From Acrasis kona (Eukaryota; Heterolobosea; Eutetramitea; Acrasida; Acrasidae), in contig JAOPGA020001122.1 in the NCBI GenBank assembly GCA_026419775.2, positions 1 through 64,000 on the forward strand: a stretch of 64,000 nucleotides of DNA. Reading direction: 5' to 3'. Within the stretch, counting starts at the first letter, position 1; the number at the start of each line of letters is the position of its first letter. A program made the position numbers and the translations under genes. This document shows positions 1 through 10,165 of the stretch, in pieces. Under the pieces are notes generated by a model. It saw nothing but the letters and a program-made list of their open reading frames with translations. It did no database searches and was not told the DNA's origin.

Positions 1-1647
1 CTTATATTACATGTCTCACTCTCAAAAGTGATTATGCACAACTTAGTTATTCTCTCTTAATTTCTTTACTTCGTCATGCTCCTTGTGCGCGATATACAAC
101 GTCAAACTCAAGTGCTCAGATCATTAATTGTAATTTTATGAATCAGATTCCCTAGCAACATTGCCGCTCTTTTCTGAACAGGTTCACATTAGCAAAATGA
201 TTTTATAAACTATGAACGAATATCTTCCTAAGGTCACGGTGTGTTCCACTTGTTTGGTTGACTTTCTTGAGACGATGGCAATAGCGGTGTAGCACAGGAT
301 TGCTCAGGTCCATTTCTTCCACCCAGAAAAGAAGATATATTGGCAACAATTTTTACCTGTGCTAGAGCAACCCTAAGTAACCCTAACAAGTGAGGTATTC
401 AAACAAAAGATTGTAAGTATAGTCAACCTAATTTCACCAAATGAACCAAAAACATTAACCGCCGAAACAGTGTAAGCAGAGTCTAAGGGGTTAAGCTTAA
501 GGATGATATTTGTACTTATCTCAACCTAGGTAGCTGCCCGATACGATCGGCATCCCTACAAGAAAATGAGATAGTGCCCTTATAATTGAGGGTTCCATTT
601 AGAGGCAATAAGAGGCTTGTCTGCATCAAAGAAAACGAACATGTAATATTCAAACAGCAGCAAGCAAGCGTGCTAGGGACCACAGCACAACAGCTCTTCT
701 GGAAAATCAATTCGCAATGCGAATCCTGAAATTGTTTGATCTCAAAAACAAAGGTAGTGTAACTTTTCCATATTAGCGCATACTAATACAAAAAATAGAA
801 TACCTCCTGCAAACACTAATCTTTGAACAAGTTTTTGAGGTGTGCGAACCAAGGTTCCTACTGCAGTAAGATTTTATACATTGATGATAATTANATTTTT
901 TTACAGAGTAATCATATGTTGATTTGAAGAGCGACACGCTCAATTTGGCATCCGTGATTAAATCATGAAGAAGGAATCTGGTTCTGGGATCCGTAGAAAA
1001 TGTTACACATCTTTGATCTATAAGTTAAGTGACTAGAAGAAAAAGAATGCGACACTAAAAGAAGCCTAGACAAGACAGCAATCAACGTCCCATCCTCGAT
1101 AGTAAAAAGAGCAGCAAGAATGGCAGTATTAGAAGTGACAAGAGCGGTAACATAAGTGACGAAAAGAGTGGCAAGAAAAGAAGTAGCAAGAATGATGCTT
1201 AGACTGGTGGTCAAAGAGATGAGGGCAGGTGTGGCAAGAAGAGCAGTAGAAAGTGGCAGCAAGGTGGTACAAAATAGGCCATTAAAGGGCTATAATGTGC
1301 TTGAGCCATTTTAGAGATCCACAGCTCCAAAATGACTTTGTGCGAAAATCGTTCAATAAACTGCCATTTTGTTTAATCCTGTATTGTACTTTTTAGTGCT
1401 ATCCGGGGTGCTAAAAGTCGGACCGAAAATGGAGTAAAAAAGTTTTAGGGAAGTGCTCATCATAATTATTGTTGTAGATTGCATCCAAAACCTCTCGTGA
1501 TTCTGAGATAATGGTCAATCAAAACATTAGCTCTGCTTATTGTGTAATGATATTACCCTGCCTCCAGTTTGGTAATTACAGTACACATTATTAACAAAAG
1601 AACTCAAAGTTTAAAAGTAAAAAAGGAAGAAAATGAACACATTGTTA
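1..1647. other. gene-poor stretch
   Basis: I see no supportable gene here. Open frames are short and have no recognisable domain or coding-like composition. One N lies near 893. The only obvious structure is the skewed purine/pyrimidine tract listed separately. Confidence 0.6.
1035..1262. repeat. degenerate low-complexity tract
   Basis: The minus strand repeats loose variants of CTTGCCACT / CTTGTCACTTC every 15-25 bases, giving a long run of Leu, Ala, Thr and Ser in the one open frame. The plus strand is correspondingly purine-rich. This looks like a degenerate minisatellite rather than a gene. There is no clean period and no recognisable membrane protein. Confidence 0.45.
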
Positions 1648-2783
1648 TTAGATTTTACAAGAGGAGGGTACAACAAATGGCAGCACACCCTGATGAACCT
1701 TCCATATTGCTGGAAGCCTTCCAACTACTTCTCCATCAGTCTGAATAAAAGTCACCTCTGTATCTCTCGTTGTGTGAGCTTTAAGACTAGTACCTTTGTA
1801 ACAAGACACTTTGTGATGTTTGATGTGATCTCCGTTGTATAGACCAGGAACAACGGTTAATGCATCAAAAACATTTCCGTCGCCCAACACACAAATGTCC
1901 AGTAAACCATCATTCAACACCGCACTAGGATTTATTAACATACCGGCGCCAAAATACCTTCCATTACTAACAGCAACCAACTGCATTGTTATTTGGTCAC
2001 TCTTAATAATTGGATTTTCAGGATCGTGTGGATTTTTGGATTCAATCTTAAAAGTAGTTAACTTATTTTTGTATGACAACTGCTTCCAGATGGAATAAAA
2101 ACTAAATGTGAGTTTCTTGCTGATGGTCACACCAGATTTATTAACTGAATCAATTACAGCAGCACTGTATCCAGCGCCACTTTCAATTTAAAAAATATCT
2201 TTTAATAGTGCATTCTTTGTAAATGCTTTGTTCTGCTTCTTGTTCCTGCTCTGGACTCTGGAATTTTTCGTTCAACGACAACGGGCATTGCTCACTAATT
2301 GGTGTACAATCTACGCTCCCAACATCAATATTAACGATTTTACCTTCTTTTGCTATAATTTGGATGTTCTCTTCAATTGATTTATTCGAGGCATCCTGCA
2401 ACATCCCGATCGATCTAACAAAGTCGTTGCCTGTGCCCATTGGAAGCACTGCCATTGCGCAACGTGAGATGTCCCCATTTCGTTCGCTCATGATACCATT
2501 AAGTACCTCGTTGTTAGTTCCATCACCACCACAGGCTATAATTAAGTCACATTGATGGTCCTTTATGAGATTCTTGGTTCGAGTTATAGAGTCGCCTGAT
2601 GATGTGCTTGATTCTATTCTACATAGTCTGTCTCCAAAATGCTTGTGAAGCAACGGACTAACAACTTCGACGAATTGTTGCTTTGCTTTCCCCTTTCCTA
2701 AAAATAAGATTTTTAAAAACAATAGGTGTACCTGCAGCGGGATTATACACAACGCCCACTCTTTCAAATTTTGAAGTATCCAT
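1648..2783 (-). CDS. diacylglycerol/sphingosine kinase-like lipid kinase, frame broken once
   Basis: This gene resembles the DAGK catalytic family, which phosphorylates diacylglycerol or sphingoid lipids with ATP. I place the start at 2783. A 34-nt intron (2698-2731, GT..AG) joins VVYNPAAG to GKGKAKQQF, which restores the conserved N-terminal nucleotide-binding segment. The glycine motif GGDGT lies near residues 74-78 and is followed by LPMGTGNDF, both hallmarks of the family. The C-terminal half (FGAGMLINPSA, DGLLDI) also fits. Near 2170-2185 the frame moves by +1: the upstream frame ends in TGA at the end of KRYFLN, and the homologous sequence continues with GAGYSAAV. With one base less the product would be about 366 aa. 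A sequencing error is the simplest cause; a real pseudogene or translational frameshift is possible. Substrate cannot be assigned. Confidence 0.8.
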
Positions 2784-3381
2784 CTTGCTTGTAATCGTTG
2801 GTTTACCGTTTCAAAATGAAATTAATTAACAACACAGCGAACCATGACAATCTATTGAATTTGAAATCTGCTTATGTTAAATTACCGACTTGCACACATG
2901 TATAAGGTTGATAGAAGCACTTCGACGCCACATTCCTCACTACGAGGTTTTTATTGATTAACAGCGAAAAAACAGGTTACAGAAAGCTTTCATACTAAAT
3001 ATTCACACTCAACGTCGTAGTAACTTTTATTGAGACATTTTTCTCCACGTTTAGGTCAACACAGCCAAACGTCGTAGTAACAATCTGTGTCTCCACGTTT
3101 GAATTAATTCACCTCAACGTCGTAGTGACTTTTTGAGTCATAACATTTGTTTATGAGAAACATTACATCTCCCCTTGTTTAGTTGCCATATATTCTGATT
3201 TGCTGTTCTGATGGCTTTTTTGTTTGTTCCCATGAATAATATCCATTCACATCATGACTCATCAATTTCCACCGTGGCAACAATTCTTAAGTAAAAAGAA
3301 GGATCTAAGACAAATCAATAAACAACATAAAATGAGATGAATAGAATCATTCCAATCTTTACGCATTCGCAGAGAATGTTG
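2784..3381. other. intergenic region
   Basis: No gene seen. It contains the three-copy AACGTCGTAGTRAC cluster described separately and otherwise AT-rich unique sequence. Confidence 0.55.
3011..3129 (+). repeat. three copies of a 14-bp motif
   Basis: AACGTCGTAGTAAC occurs at 3011-3024 and 3068-3081 and as AACGTCGTAGTGAC at 3116-3129, spaced 57 and 48 bp apart. A second short motif, TCTCCACGTTT, sits between the copies (near 3042 and 3090). The order suggests an imperfect tandem duplication of about 50 bp, or a cluster of protein-binding sites upstream of the lipid-kinase gene. Confidence 0.6.
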
Positions 3382-3527
3382 ATATCCCTTTGAGCGCCTG
3401 TAGAGTGACGTATTGGTAATATAAAATTGATTGAAACTTCACACACCATCACAGCAGTATATAAAGAGTAGATTGAAACCAAAATAAATTTTGGGCACCA
3501 ATACCCAGATGGCAGTCTAAGAGATAT
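3382..3527. mobile_element. MITE copy A (146 bp)
   Basis: This is a non-autonomous element with short terminal inverted repeats, ATATCCCTTTGA on the left and TCTAAGAGATAT on the right, matching at 10 of 12 positions. A second copy of exactly the same length lies at 55116-55261, with a shared right part that includes GGGCACCAATACCCAGATGG. Both copies can be read as flanked by TA, as expected for Tc1/mariner-type insertion. The right end lies 16 bp from the 3' end of the tRNA-Gly gene. No coding capacity. Confidence 0.75.
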
Positions 3528-3535
3528 ACGGTCTT

Positions 3536-3541
3536 AAAAAA
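3536..3541 (-). terminator. pol III T-run after tRNA-Gly
   Basis: Six T residues on the minus strand begin three bases beyond the discriminator base of the tRNA-Gly gene, a normal RNA polymerase III terminator. Confidence 0.7.
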
Positions 3542-3543
3542 CT

Positions 3544-3627
3544 TGCATTGACGGGGATTTTCAGAAAATAATCGAACCCCGGTCTAGACGATGGCAACGT
3601 CCAATTCTACCACTAAACCATCAATGC
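3544..3627 (-). tRNA. trnG-GCC: tRNA-Gly(GCC) with a 13-nt insertion in the T arm
   Basis: A full cloverleaf can be folded. The acceptor stem GCATTGA/TCAATGC has 7 perfect pairs, and the box A TGGTTTAGTGG is intact. The anticodon stem GGACG/CGTCT closes a TTGCCAT loop with anticodon GCC. The T stem is CGGGG/CCCCG, with discriminator A. The T loop TTCGATT is followed by 13 extra bases, ATTTTCTGAAAAT, before the 3' strand of the T stem. The insert is itself a 5-bp palindrome with a CTG loop. Removing it leaves a normal 71-nt tRNA body with a standard T arm. The insert splits the last two bases of the box B consensus. It is not at the canonical 37/38 intron position. It could be a non-canonical intron, or the gene could be a disrupted tRNA copy, although every stem is intact. 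Confidence 0.85.
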
Positions 3628-3992
3628 ATTCGTAAAAATAAATAGATATATAACTATAACATTAGAAGATGATAACAGATGTACAAAGCCTAAACGACGT
3701 ACAATTGGAATTGCTGGCGACATTAGTGGAGAGGGAAAAAGCGAGAAGAACTCAATTCGATGACCTTTTGCCTTCAATAGAGCAGTCGATGTGGTCAAAT
3801 TAGCTTCATTCTTCTCTCTTTCAAAATACACGAACTTTGATGGTATTTTTGATGAAAGGGCAATCGAAGATCTAAATTGTACGGCTAGGTAAGGGTTTGT
3901 TGAATACATTCTGACAATAAATTAGAAGACTAGGTGCAACAAAGGAGTTAACAGACATTCGAAAGATGAATGAGTTCAAATGTCACCTTTAA

Positions 3993-4640
3993 TACTGCTT
4001 TAAAGATGATGTGAGAAAAGAAATTGAACATTGTTTGAGATTCCTTGACAAACTACATCCATCATCTGAAAGATTTTATACTAACGATGATATTGAATAA
4101 TCTAATGAGGAGAAGGAGGAAGAGGACAGCCCAGATATCAAACGACGTAAGGCTTACTTGGAAGTTGACAGTTTGCTTCAACAAACTGAGGAGGAAGCAT
4201 CATCGTTGTTTAAATAAAAATATTGTTTTGTATGTGGTTTGTTGATTATTTTGGTAAAAAGGATGTGTCAGACTTGTGGAGGTTCATTACTGTTCATGTG
4301 CAGAACCTATGGAAGAAAGACAGCGATAAGGCTCCAATTGCACCTCATAATAGAATCCTAAAGCCTAATAAAATGGCAAATAGGGTAATGTATAGAGGGA
4401 ACGTTTATTGTAAAAGTCTTTGAGATCATAATCCACATCACATCTGCTTACAGGTATATTGTGGTTCTTGTCAATCAACCTCATGTAAATCAATAACTAT
4501 TGAAGTGGAGGAACAAACAAGCCCAGCACCTATTTGGAGTGAAGAAACAGCATGAATGTAAAGTTAAACTTGATCAAGATTTTGCTAGTGTTGTGAAGGA
4601 TAAGAAAAGAGAGTTTGCGGAAAGTAAATTCGGAGCGTAA
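3993..4640 (+). pseudogene. decayed coding remnant, origin unknown
   Basis: Coding-like text runs through this stretch but is broken by in-frame stops and frame changes. One frame reads DDVRKEIEHCLRFLDKL, then after a TAA KRRKAYLEVDSLLQQTEEEA, then a CxxC..CxxC-like part (CFVCG, CQTCGG). A second frame carries FGKKDVSDLWRFITVHVQNL. Further down a third reads KKQHECKVKLDQDFASVV. I recognise no family. A degraded transposon protein with a zinc-binding segment is possible. The flanks 3630-3990 and 4641-5012 hold nothing I can support. Confidence 0.35.
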
Positions 4641-5018
4641 TTTGTCAAAAATTATTTCGAAGATTACCCTCTATCTACCATACCTGTCTTACCAAGTGGA
4701 GGAAGCACTAAAAACTTTGACTACAATCACGAAAATTACTAGTATTGCTACGGAAGGTGACCTCGAGCATGACAATGCAATTGATTTTTATTAAAGATTT
4801 ATGTATTTGCTAATAGATTCATCACACATATGACGTTGGCTTCTAGTCAAATAACAACTTTAAAAGACAATAGGATAATCTAATTTTTGGTTAATGTATA
4901 GGCTTAACTTGATAATCCTTATACTCTAATACATTGCGTGTCGAGGATGACCTGTATGATCAACTCTATTTTATGATCTTCCTTCCAGTTATTACAAAAA
5001 GCCCTCATCAACTTGAAG

Positions 5019-5765
5019 ATGTCTGATTCTAGTTACGACAGCGAAGAATGGGATTCAGACTCTGATCATTCTGATTTTCTTGAAGTAGATGTACAATCAA
5101 TATTAGGGAATATGGACTTGGATGAGTTCTTAAGATTTGTCACATCATTGGGTGGTCTGGTTAGGGCTAGGAGAAGAAAAATAAATGCAAATTGCAAGTT
5201 TTTTATGATGGGTCATTGCCGAGAAGGACAGAATTGTAGATTTATTCATGATGAGGATCAAATTGCTCAGATTCACCCTGCAGCCACAGATCCTGAACAT
5301 CATCCAGAAATACAGAGAAGATCAAACTCTGTCTGTAAGTTTTTCTTAAAGGGATCTTGCCTCAAAGGTGATTTTTGTAATTTTCTTCACGAGAACGTCA
5401 CGACCGAAGAGAGAGGCATCACATGTAGCATATGCATGGATGGTGTCATTGAACAAAGTAAAGAATTCGGATTACTCTCCGAATGTGACCATGCATTCTG
5501 CCTACCATGCATACGTGAGTGGAGAAGGTCTCAAACAGATTTATCAAAAACGAGGACATGCCCATTGTGTCGAAAGACGAGCAATTATGTGATTCCGTCA
5601 CATCACTTTCCTTCTACCGCAATCCAAAAGGATGAGATTGTCGATGCTTACAAGTCGGAACTCAAAACAAAACCATGTAAATATTATCAAAGACTGCAAG
5701 AATGTCCGTTCGGGCAAAATTGTTTTTATTCGCATTCGTTTGAAGAGCCTTTATTAAATAATTAA
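5019..5765 (+). CDS. makorin-like CCCH/RING E3 ubiquitin ligase
   Basis: This is a 248-aa protein with an acidic Ser/Asp-rich N terminus, then CCCH zinc finger 1 (about residues 59-77, CKFFMMGHC..C..H) and CCCH finger 2 (106-124, CKFFLKGSC..C..H). A C3HC4 RING (about 136-184, CSICMDGV ... CPLCRK) and a third CCCH finger (220-239, CKYYQRLQECPFG) follow. The order CCCH-CCCH-RING-CCCH is that of makorins, which bind RNA and act as RING-type ubiquitin ligases. I start at the first ATG of the frame (5019). No intron is needed. Vertebrate makorins are longer and carry an extra Cys-His region between fingers and RING that is not evident here. The substrate is unknown. Confidence 0.88.
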   Translation: MSDSSYDSEEWDSDSDHSDFLEVDVQSILGNMDLDEFLRFVTSLGGLVRARRRKINANCKFFMMGHCREGQNCRFIHDEDQIAQIHPAATDPEHHPEIQRRSNSVCKFFLKGSCLKGDFCNFLHENVTTEERGITCSICMDGVIEQSKEFGLLSECDHAFCLPCIREWRRSQTDLSKTRTCPLCRKTSNYVIPSHHFPSTAIQKDEIVDAYKSELKTKPCKYYQRLQECPFGQNCFYSHSFEEPLLNN

Positions 5766-6137
5766 ACGTTCTTGTACAAATCACTTCATAAATTGTTCAT
5801 TAAAAGTACTTTATTCGGTCTGAATTAATCTGATTTTAATGTGGTTTAAACACTAAATGCGTAAAAAGTTATCCACCTACCTCATTCCCGAAAGATGTGA
5901 TAATATTGACGGTCATTTATTCCCTAATGCTTTAGTTATAATCATTGGCTTTGGCTAATCCATCAATCTCTTCTGTTAGGAGCTCAATCTTTTTTCAGAC
6001 AAAAGTTATGGTTGTCAACCAGAATTAACGGAGAAACAGCATAGGATAGGTGGGCAGTTCATTTGACGAAGAAGCATGCATATACAAAAATAAACATAGA
6101 ACAATATTGTAAATTTAATGAACAAATGCATCAGAGG
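5766..6137. other. intergenic region with one coding-like scrap
   Basis: AT-rich spacer between the makorin-like gene and the convergent permease gene. On the minus strand, around 5937-5996, an open stretch ending in TAA reads ELLTEEIDGLAKANDYN. It could be the last exon of a very small gene, but I could not build a complete model with a start and a consistent splice phase. Confidence 0.3.
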
Positions 6138-7890
6138 CTAGGACATTATGTATACTTCAAAGCCGATAACCACTGTCGATAATAATAGAACAAAAGGAGT
6201 TACCATCATTCCGTACATTAAAAATTTAAAGTAGTTCATTTGCTTCGATGTGATTCCGTTATTTTTTAAAATCTCCATCCACATTATACCTGCTAACGCA
6301 CCTATAATGGTTACGTTTGCTCCGAGATTGCTTCCTAAAATGAGACAAAGTGAGGTCCCCTTCTCTAAATCTTGATTGGTTTTGAACGACTCGTCCATTA
6401 AGACCTTTGTGAATAAAATAGTCATTGGTTGGTTGTTTAACAAATTACAAGCAATGGTAGAAACGATTGATATGGTCAGACAACCACACATAATGGACCA
6501 TAGCGTGCTCTTCTCTGAGTACAGTGGTTGATTAGATAATTTTTGGATTACAATTTTCAAAGCGTTGGAGACCATCGAGATGAAATGGTACACGTCTAAC
6601 ATTTGTACCATTACGAACATACAAAACACGAAAGGTATAATCTTCCAAGGCATTCTTTTTAAAATCAAAACTAAATTAGAGTTTGTATTTAAATAATTCT
6701 TAATTTGATGACGATCCTTTTTGACCATCTCCTTGGCATCCAAAAAGATATCAAGAATAAAATTTAAAATAAAGAAGAACAAACAAATTAGAAAACTTGG
6801 TATGGTAGTTCCACTTGGTAATTTAATTAAAGATGTGATTGCAAGGGTTACCAAACAGCAAAGTAAAATTACACATTTTAAAACGACTACAATCTTATTA
6901 TTAATTTTTCCTTGTTCTTGTTGATTATTAGATTCATCAATCAAGATTATTTTAGCAGGAATCTGTTTGTAGAATATTGCATAAAGCAAAAAAAATGAGA
7001 CGAGACCTGCAACTGCTGCAGGTATGCCCATCCACAAAAAATAAGTCAAAAAGTCCATGTTGTAAGCTTCCGCCACAATCATGTTTGTCGGGTTGCCAAT
7101 TTGGAATGCAATGCTCCAAATGTTGGCCAAGAAGAATTGAGTAACAACAAATGGTAGTACATTCAAATTAGTGCAACATCTAGCCAAGTAACAACATATG
7201 GGCGTTAAAGTTAAAATTACAATGTCGTTAGAAGTGAACAAAGTTAGTACGCTTGCAAACACGGAAAAGAGAATGTACAAGAAATGACCTCTTTGTCTAC
7301 TTTTTGCAATAATCTTTTTTGAAGTATATTCAAAAATACCAGTTATATCAATTGAAATACAAATGTAGTTGAGGGACATGAACAATATAATAATTCCAAA
7401 AGGTCTAATTTTTTCATCACCAACTATTCCAGATGTAAAAATGTTCCAGTTCAGACAAGTTGTACACAATAGAAATATTAAAGATAAAACTGGGGCAGTG
7501 CTCATATCCAGTACCATCCAATAAAACGTTTGCTCTGTAGTCTTTGTTGTTGAGTTTTATCGGTGGTGGAATTCAACTTACTCTAGGAGTGTCAATGGAA
7601 TTGGGGTCATCATCAGTATGCACACGACTTTCATGCTTTTTACCTTTAATCCGATTGTATAATCTTTTAATCTTGTCCACGTGAAGGAAAATAGGTATGC
7701 GAGGGGTTATTATTACACATAAAATACAAACAATAAAGGTGATCAAAGACACCCATCCGCATGGCGTTTCATGAAAGCCGGCGTTTGTAGAGGTTGTTTC
7801 GTTCATTGAGTTTCTGGCAAATTGACCAAACATCCAATCAAAATATATTAGAAGATAGAAATCACAACACAAAGATAATCGCAACTTCAT
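6138..7890 (-). CDS. ArsB/NhaD-type anion or cation permease
   Basis: Two exons (7890-7582 and 7532-6138) encode 567 aa. The intron 7533-7581 is 49 nt, with GTAAGT and the second of two AGs; only that acceptor keeps frame. The protein has about 11-12 hydrophobic segments. The stretches LTLFTSNDIVILTLTPI and IGNPTNMIVAEAYNMDF match the conserved N-terminal repeat of the ArsB/NhaD permease family, which exports arsenite or exchanges Na+/H+ or dicarboxylates. A second repeat with LGSNLGANVTIIGALAG lies near the C terminus. Substrate cannot be chosen from sequence. The start ATG lies only 5 nt past the stop of the upstream gene; internal Met residues at about 20 and 28 are alternatives. The final exon contains the bulk of the transporter core. 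Confidence 0.85.
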
Positions 7891-7895
7891 TTTAT

Positions 7896-9065
7896 TTACA
7901 ATTGATTGAATGTAGTTGGCTGGAAACCTCCGGACATTCTTTGTTGTTGCTGAACGGTAATGTTAGGATTAATGAGCGCACTGTGTCTTTGGATGAGCGG
8001 AGATGGTTGACTCATGGAAGTGTAGGAAGGTTGTTGATAATATAATCCGTTGACACCTGGTGATGATTGTTGAACAAAACTTGCACCAGATGATGTGAAT
8101 GAACTTGTAGATCCAATTATTGGTTGTGTTTGAATCACTTGTTGTTGGACGGCTTGGACAGGTTGCTGTAGCACTGGTAAAGTTTGTTCTGGTAAGTCAG
8201 TAGTTACAAGTTTTTGTGCGACACCTACTGATTGGATAGGTGCTGGTAAGTAACCTTGTGACTGTCTGATGCTTCCTCCGAAGGATGTGACATTTTGTTG
8301 AGCGACGGGTACACCAATGGCTTGCACGCCGACAGGAACGTATTGGTTGTTTTGAACGAATGATTGTCTGCTGCCTTGCATGTTCACCACGGGTCTTGTG
8401 TAACCAGTTTGGTAGCCAGTAGTGGTTGAGCTGGTCAATAAATTAGTACTTTGGTAACCAGTTGCAGATGGAGCGACCTCACGGAAAATTGTTTGGTCAT
8501 AGATCTTTCTTACAATGGGTTGTTCGATTTGTTGAATAATGTTTTGTTCTCTTACTTCGGTAATGACTGGTTGAATGTGTCTTTCGATGATTTCTTGACG
8601 AACAATTTCGGCGACTTGCTCTCCCTGTTGGACGGTGTGTGTCGCTCCTTGCTCTCTGACGACCATTGGTGCTTGTGCTTGGGGTACGCGCCACTCTCCA
8701 TGCTTCTTTCCAATCTCTTCGTATACGGTTGGTGCCATTGTTTGTTGAACAACAGTTCCTTGGTTCACTTGTTGCAACACATGTTGCTTTTGTAGCTCGA
8801 TGATTTTTTGTTCTCTGATTTCATGAACGATTGGCTTGTGCACGACCTCGACGTTTTGTCTCTCGACAATGTTCGATAGGATCGGTTGGTCTTGAACGTT
8901 CGTGACGATTGGTGCAGAGGTTATTAATTTCTCGATAACCGGTACGTTAGTTTGAATTTGACTCGAGAGGATTCTTGGAACCTCCGTTCTTGTTTGGGTT
9001 TGCAAGAGGGTTTGGTCGCTGGATACAAGTCCATTATTTCCAGTGTTGAGTTGAGTTAGAACCAT
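7896..9065 (-). CDS. alveolin-like, Q-rich repeat protein
   Basis: A single 389-aa frame. Residues about 50-200 are a charged repeat region built on a short theme of Pro/Val/Ile-Val-x-x-Glu-Ile/Val-Arg-Glu-Gln, for example IVHEIREQKIIELQ, VITEVREQNIIQQIEQ and IVRKIYDQTIFREV. This resembles alveolin/IMC-type cytoskeletal repeats, which form filament networks under the cell surface. The rest is Gln, Ser, Thr and Val-rich low-complexity sequence with poly-Q-like runs. No signal peptide or membrane segment. The assignment rests on repeat style, so the protein may belong to a different repeat family. Its stop codon is followed 5 nt later by the permease ATG, and an AATAAA overlaps that start. Confidence 0.6.
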   Translation of the reverse strand: MVLTQLNTGNNGLVSSDQTLLQTQTRTEVPRILSSQIQTNVPVIEKLITSAPIVTNVQDQPILSNIVERQNVEVVHKPIVHEIREQKIIELQKQHVLQQVNQGTVVQQTMAPTVYEEIGKKHGEWRVPQAQAPMVVREQGATHTVQQGEQVAEIVRQEIIERHIQPVITEVREQNIIQQIEQPIVRKIYDQTIFREVAPSATGYQSTNLLTSSTTTGYQTGYTRPVVNMQGSRQSFVQNNQYVPVGVQAIGVPVAQQNVTSFGGSIRQSQGYLPAPIQSVGVAQKLVTTDLPEQTLPVLQQPVQAVQQQVIQTQPIIGSTSSFTSSGASFVQQSSPGVNGLYYQQPSYTSMSQPSPLIQRHSALINPNITVQQQQRMSGGFQPTTFNQL

Positions 9066-10165
9066 TGTCGCTACTGTTGTGTTTGTTGTCTTTTGAATAT
9101 GATCGCGATCAATAATTTATGCGTGATATTTATTATCACAACTTGGTATAAAAAGCTTTTCGGACTAAAATAGTTTACAAAAATAGTCACAGAGCTTTTA
9201 TTATCCTACCAATTTAAAACAGGCACTTTTTATGAACAATTGATCCATGATGGATAAAAGCGAAGTGTTGAAATCAAACAGTTTTTTTATAGGCTGTAGT
9301 AGATGAACTACAAATCACGATGGTCAAACAACCATAGAACAGCGTTTGTAGCTCAAATTACAAATCAATGATCAAACGCAGGAGCATTGAATCCATCCTT
9401 GAATGAGATTATAAATGTGTACATGAGATTGAGATGTAGAAGATGAATTACAATAAAAACAAGAGTTATATTAAATGTGCTTACAAGCGATGAGGTTTCA
9501 ATTTTCGTGCCACATCAAAGTTCGTGTCATGCTCATCGAGGTAAATATTGCTTGTTTTTAGCATTTGTCCAACACTTACCTAAGGTGGCCTATGAAAAAA
9601 TTCAGGATGTTACAGTCCAAATTCAACATCATGATTCCGTTCGGCGAACCTTTCATTACAATGATTATCATGAATCCTTCTTTATGTATTCTAGTAATTT
9701 ATTACAGGTTCGACCTTGAGCAAGCTATATCACCCCTCAATTCGATGTCCTCAAATGATAAGAAAAATTTTGAACTCTCATTAACGCTCATTATTGTATT
9801 TAGTGCTATTGTAATGTACACGTTATGTGGTTCGCTCATGAAAACATCTTCTGGTGATTGATTTGTGATATCGATACCTGTTCTTGCCGTTGTCAGAGGC
9901 AGTGAAAATTAGCTTGGATTGTAAAATACTTTCCACACAAATAAAAAAATTCTATTTCAAGTATTTTATGAAAAAATGAGTTTTACCCACAGTCTAGTCG
10001 CTATCATATGCTAGCACAAGTTACTTGTCAAGTATCATAAATTTTAAAGAGTTGTTTTTACCACGATTTCAATTCTATTTTTATTTTCCTTTCCTACATT
10101 AGGGCAAGGAATCTATTTACACTTCTTCTTGATTCAGACGATCATCTAGCTAAATTGAAAAAAAT
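9066..10165. other. intergenic region, possible unrecognised gene
   Basis: No confident gene. The only coding-like part is 9502-9930, listed separately; 9066-9470 and 9940-10165 show nothing recognisable beyond AT-rich promoter-like DNA before the GH55-like gene. Confidence 0.4.
9502..9930 (-). CDS. possible small multi-exon gene, unrecognised
   Basis: The minus strand reads coding-like from about 9930 (SPEDVFMSEPHNVYITIAL, then FFLSFEDIELRGDIA) to a stop near 9703. A further stretch, FAERNHDVEFGL, can be spliced through a GT..AG gap to NIYLDEHDTNFDVARKL, which ends at TAA near 9502. I could not find a start codon or settle the splice phases. The plus strand also has an overlapping 98-aa open frame (9565-9861) with one hydrophobic segment, so the strand is uncertain. 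Function unknown. Confidence 0.3.

Noticed and set aside
963-1262. 99-aa hydrophobic minus-strand frame as a membrane protein
   Set aside because: It is produced by a degenerate CTTGCCACT-like repeat and shows no regular transmembrane pattern.
3613-3909. 98-aa open frame on the minus strand overlapping the tRNA-Gly gene
   Set aside because: It runs through the 5' part of a well-folded tRNA and shows no domain, so it is probably chance.
8451-8795. 114-aa plus-strand frame inside the alveolin-like gene
   Set aside because: Antisense shadow of a repeat-rich coding region; composition mirrors the opposite strand.
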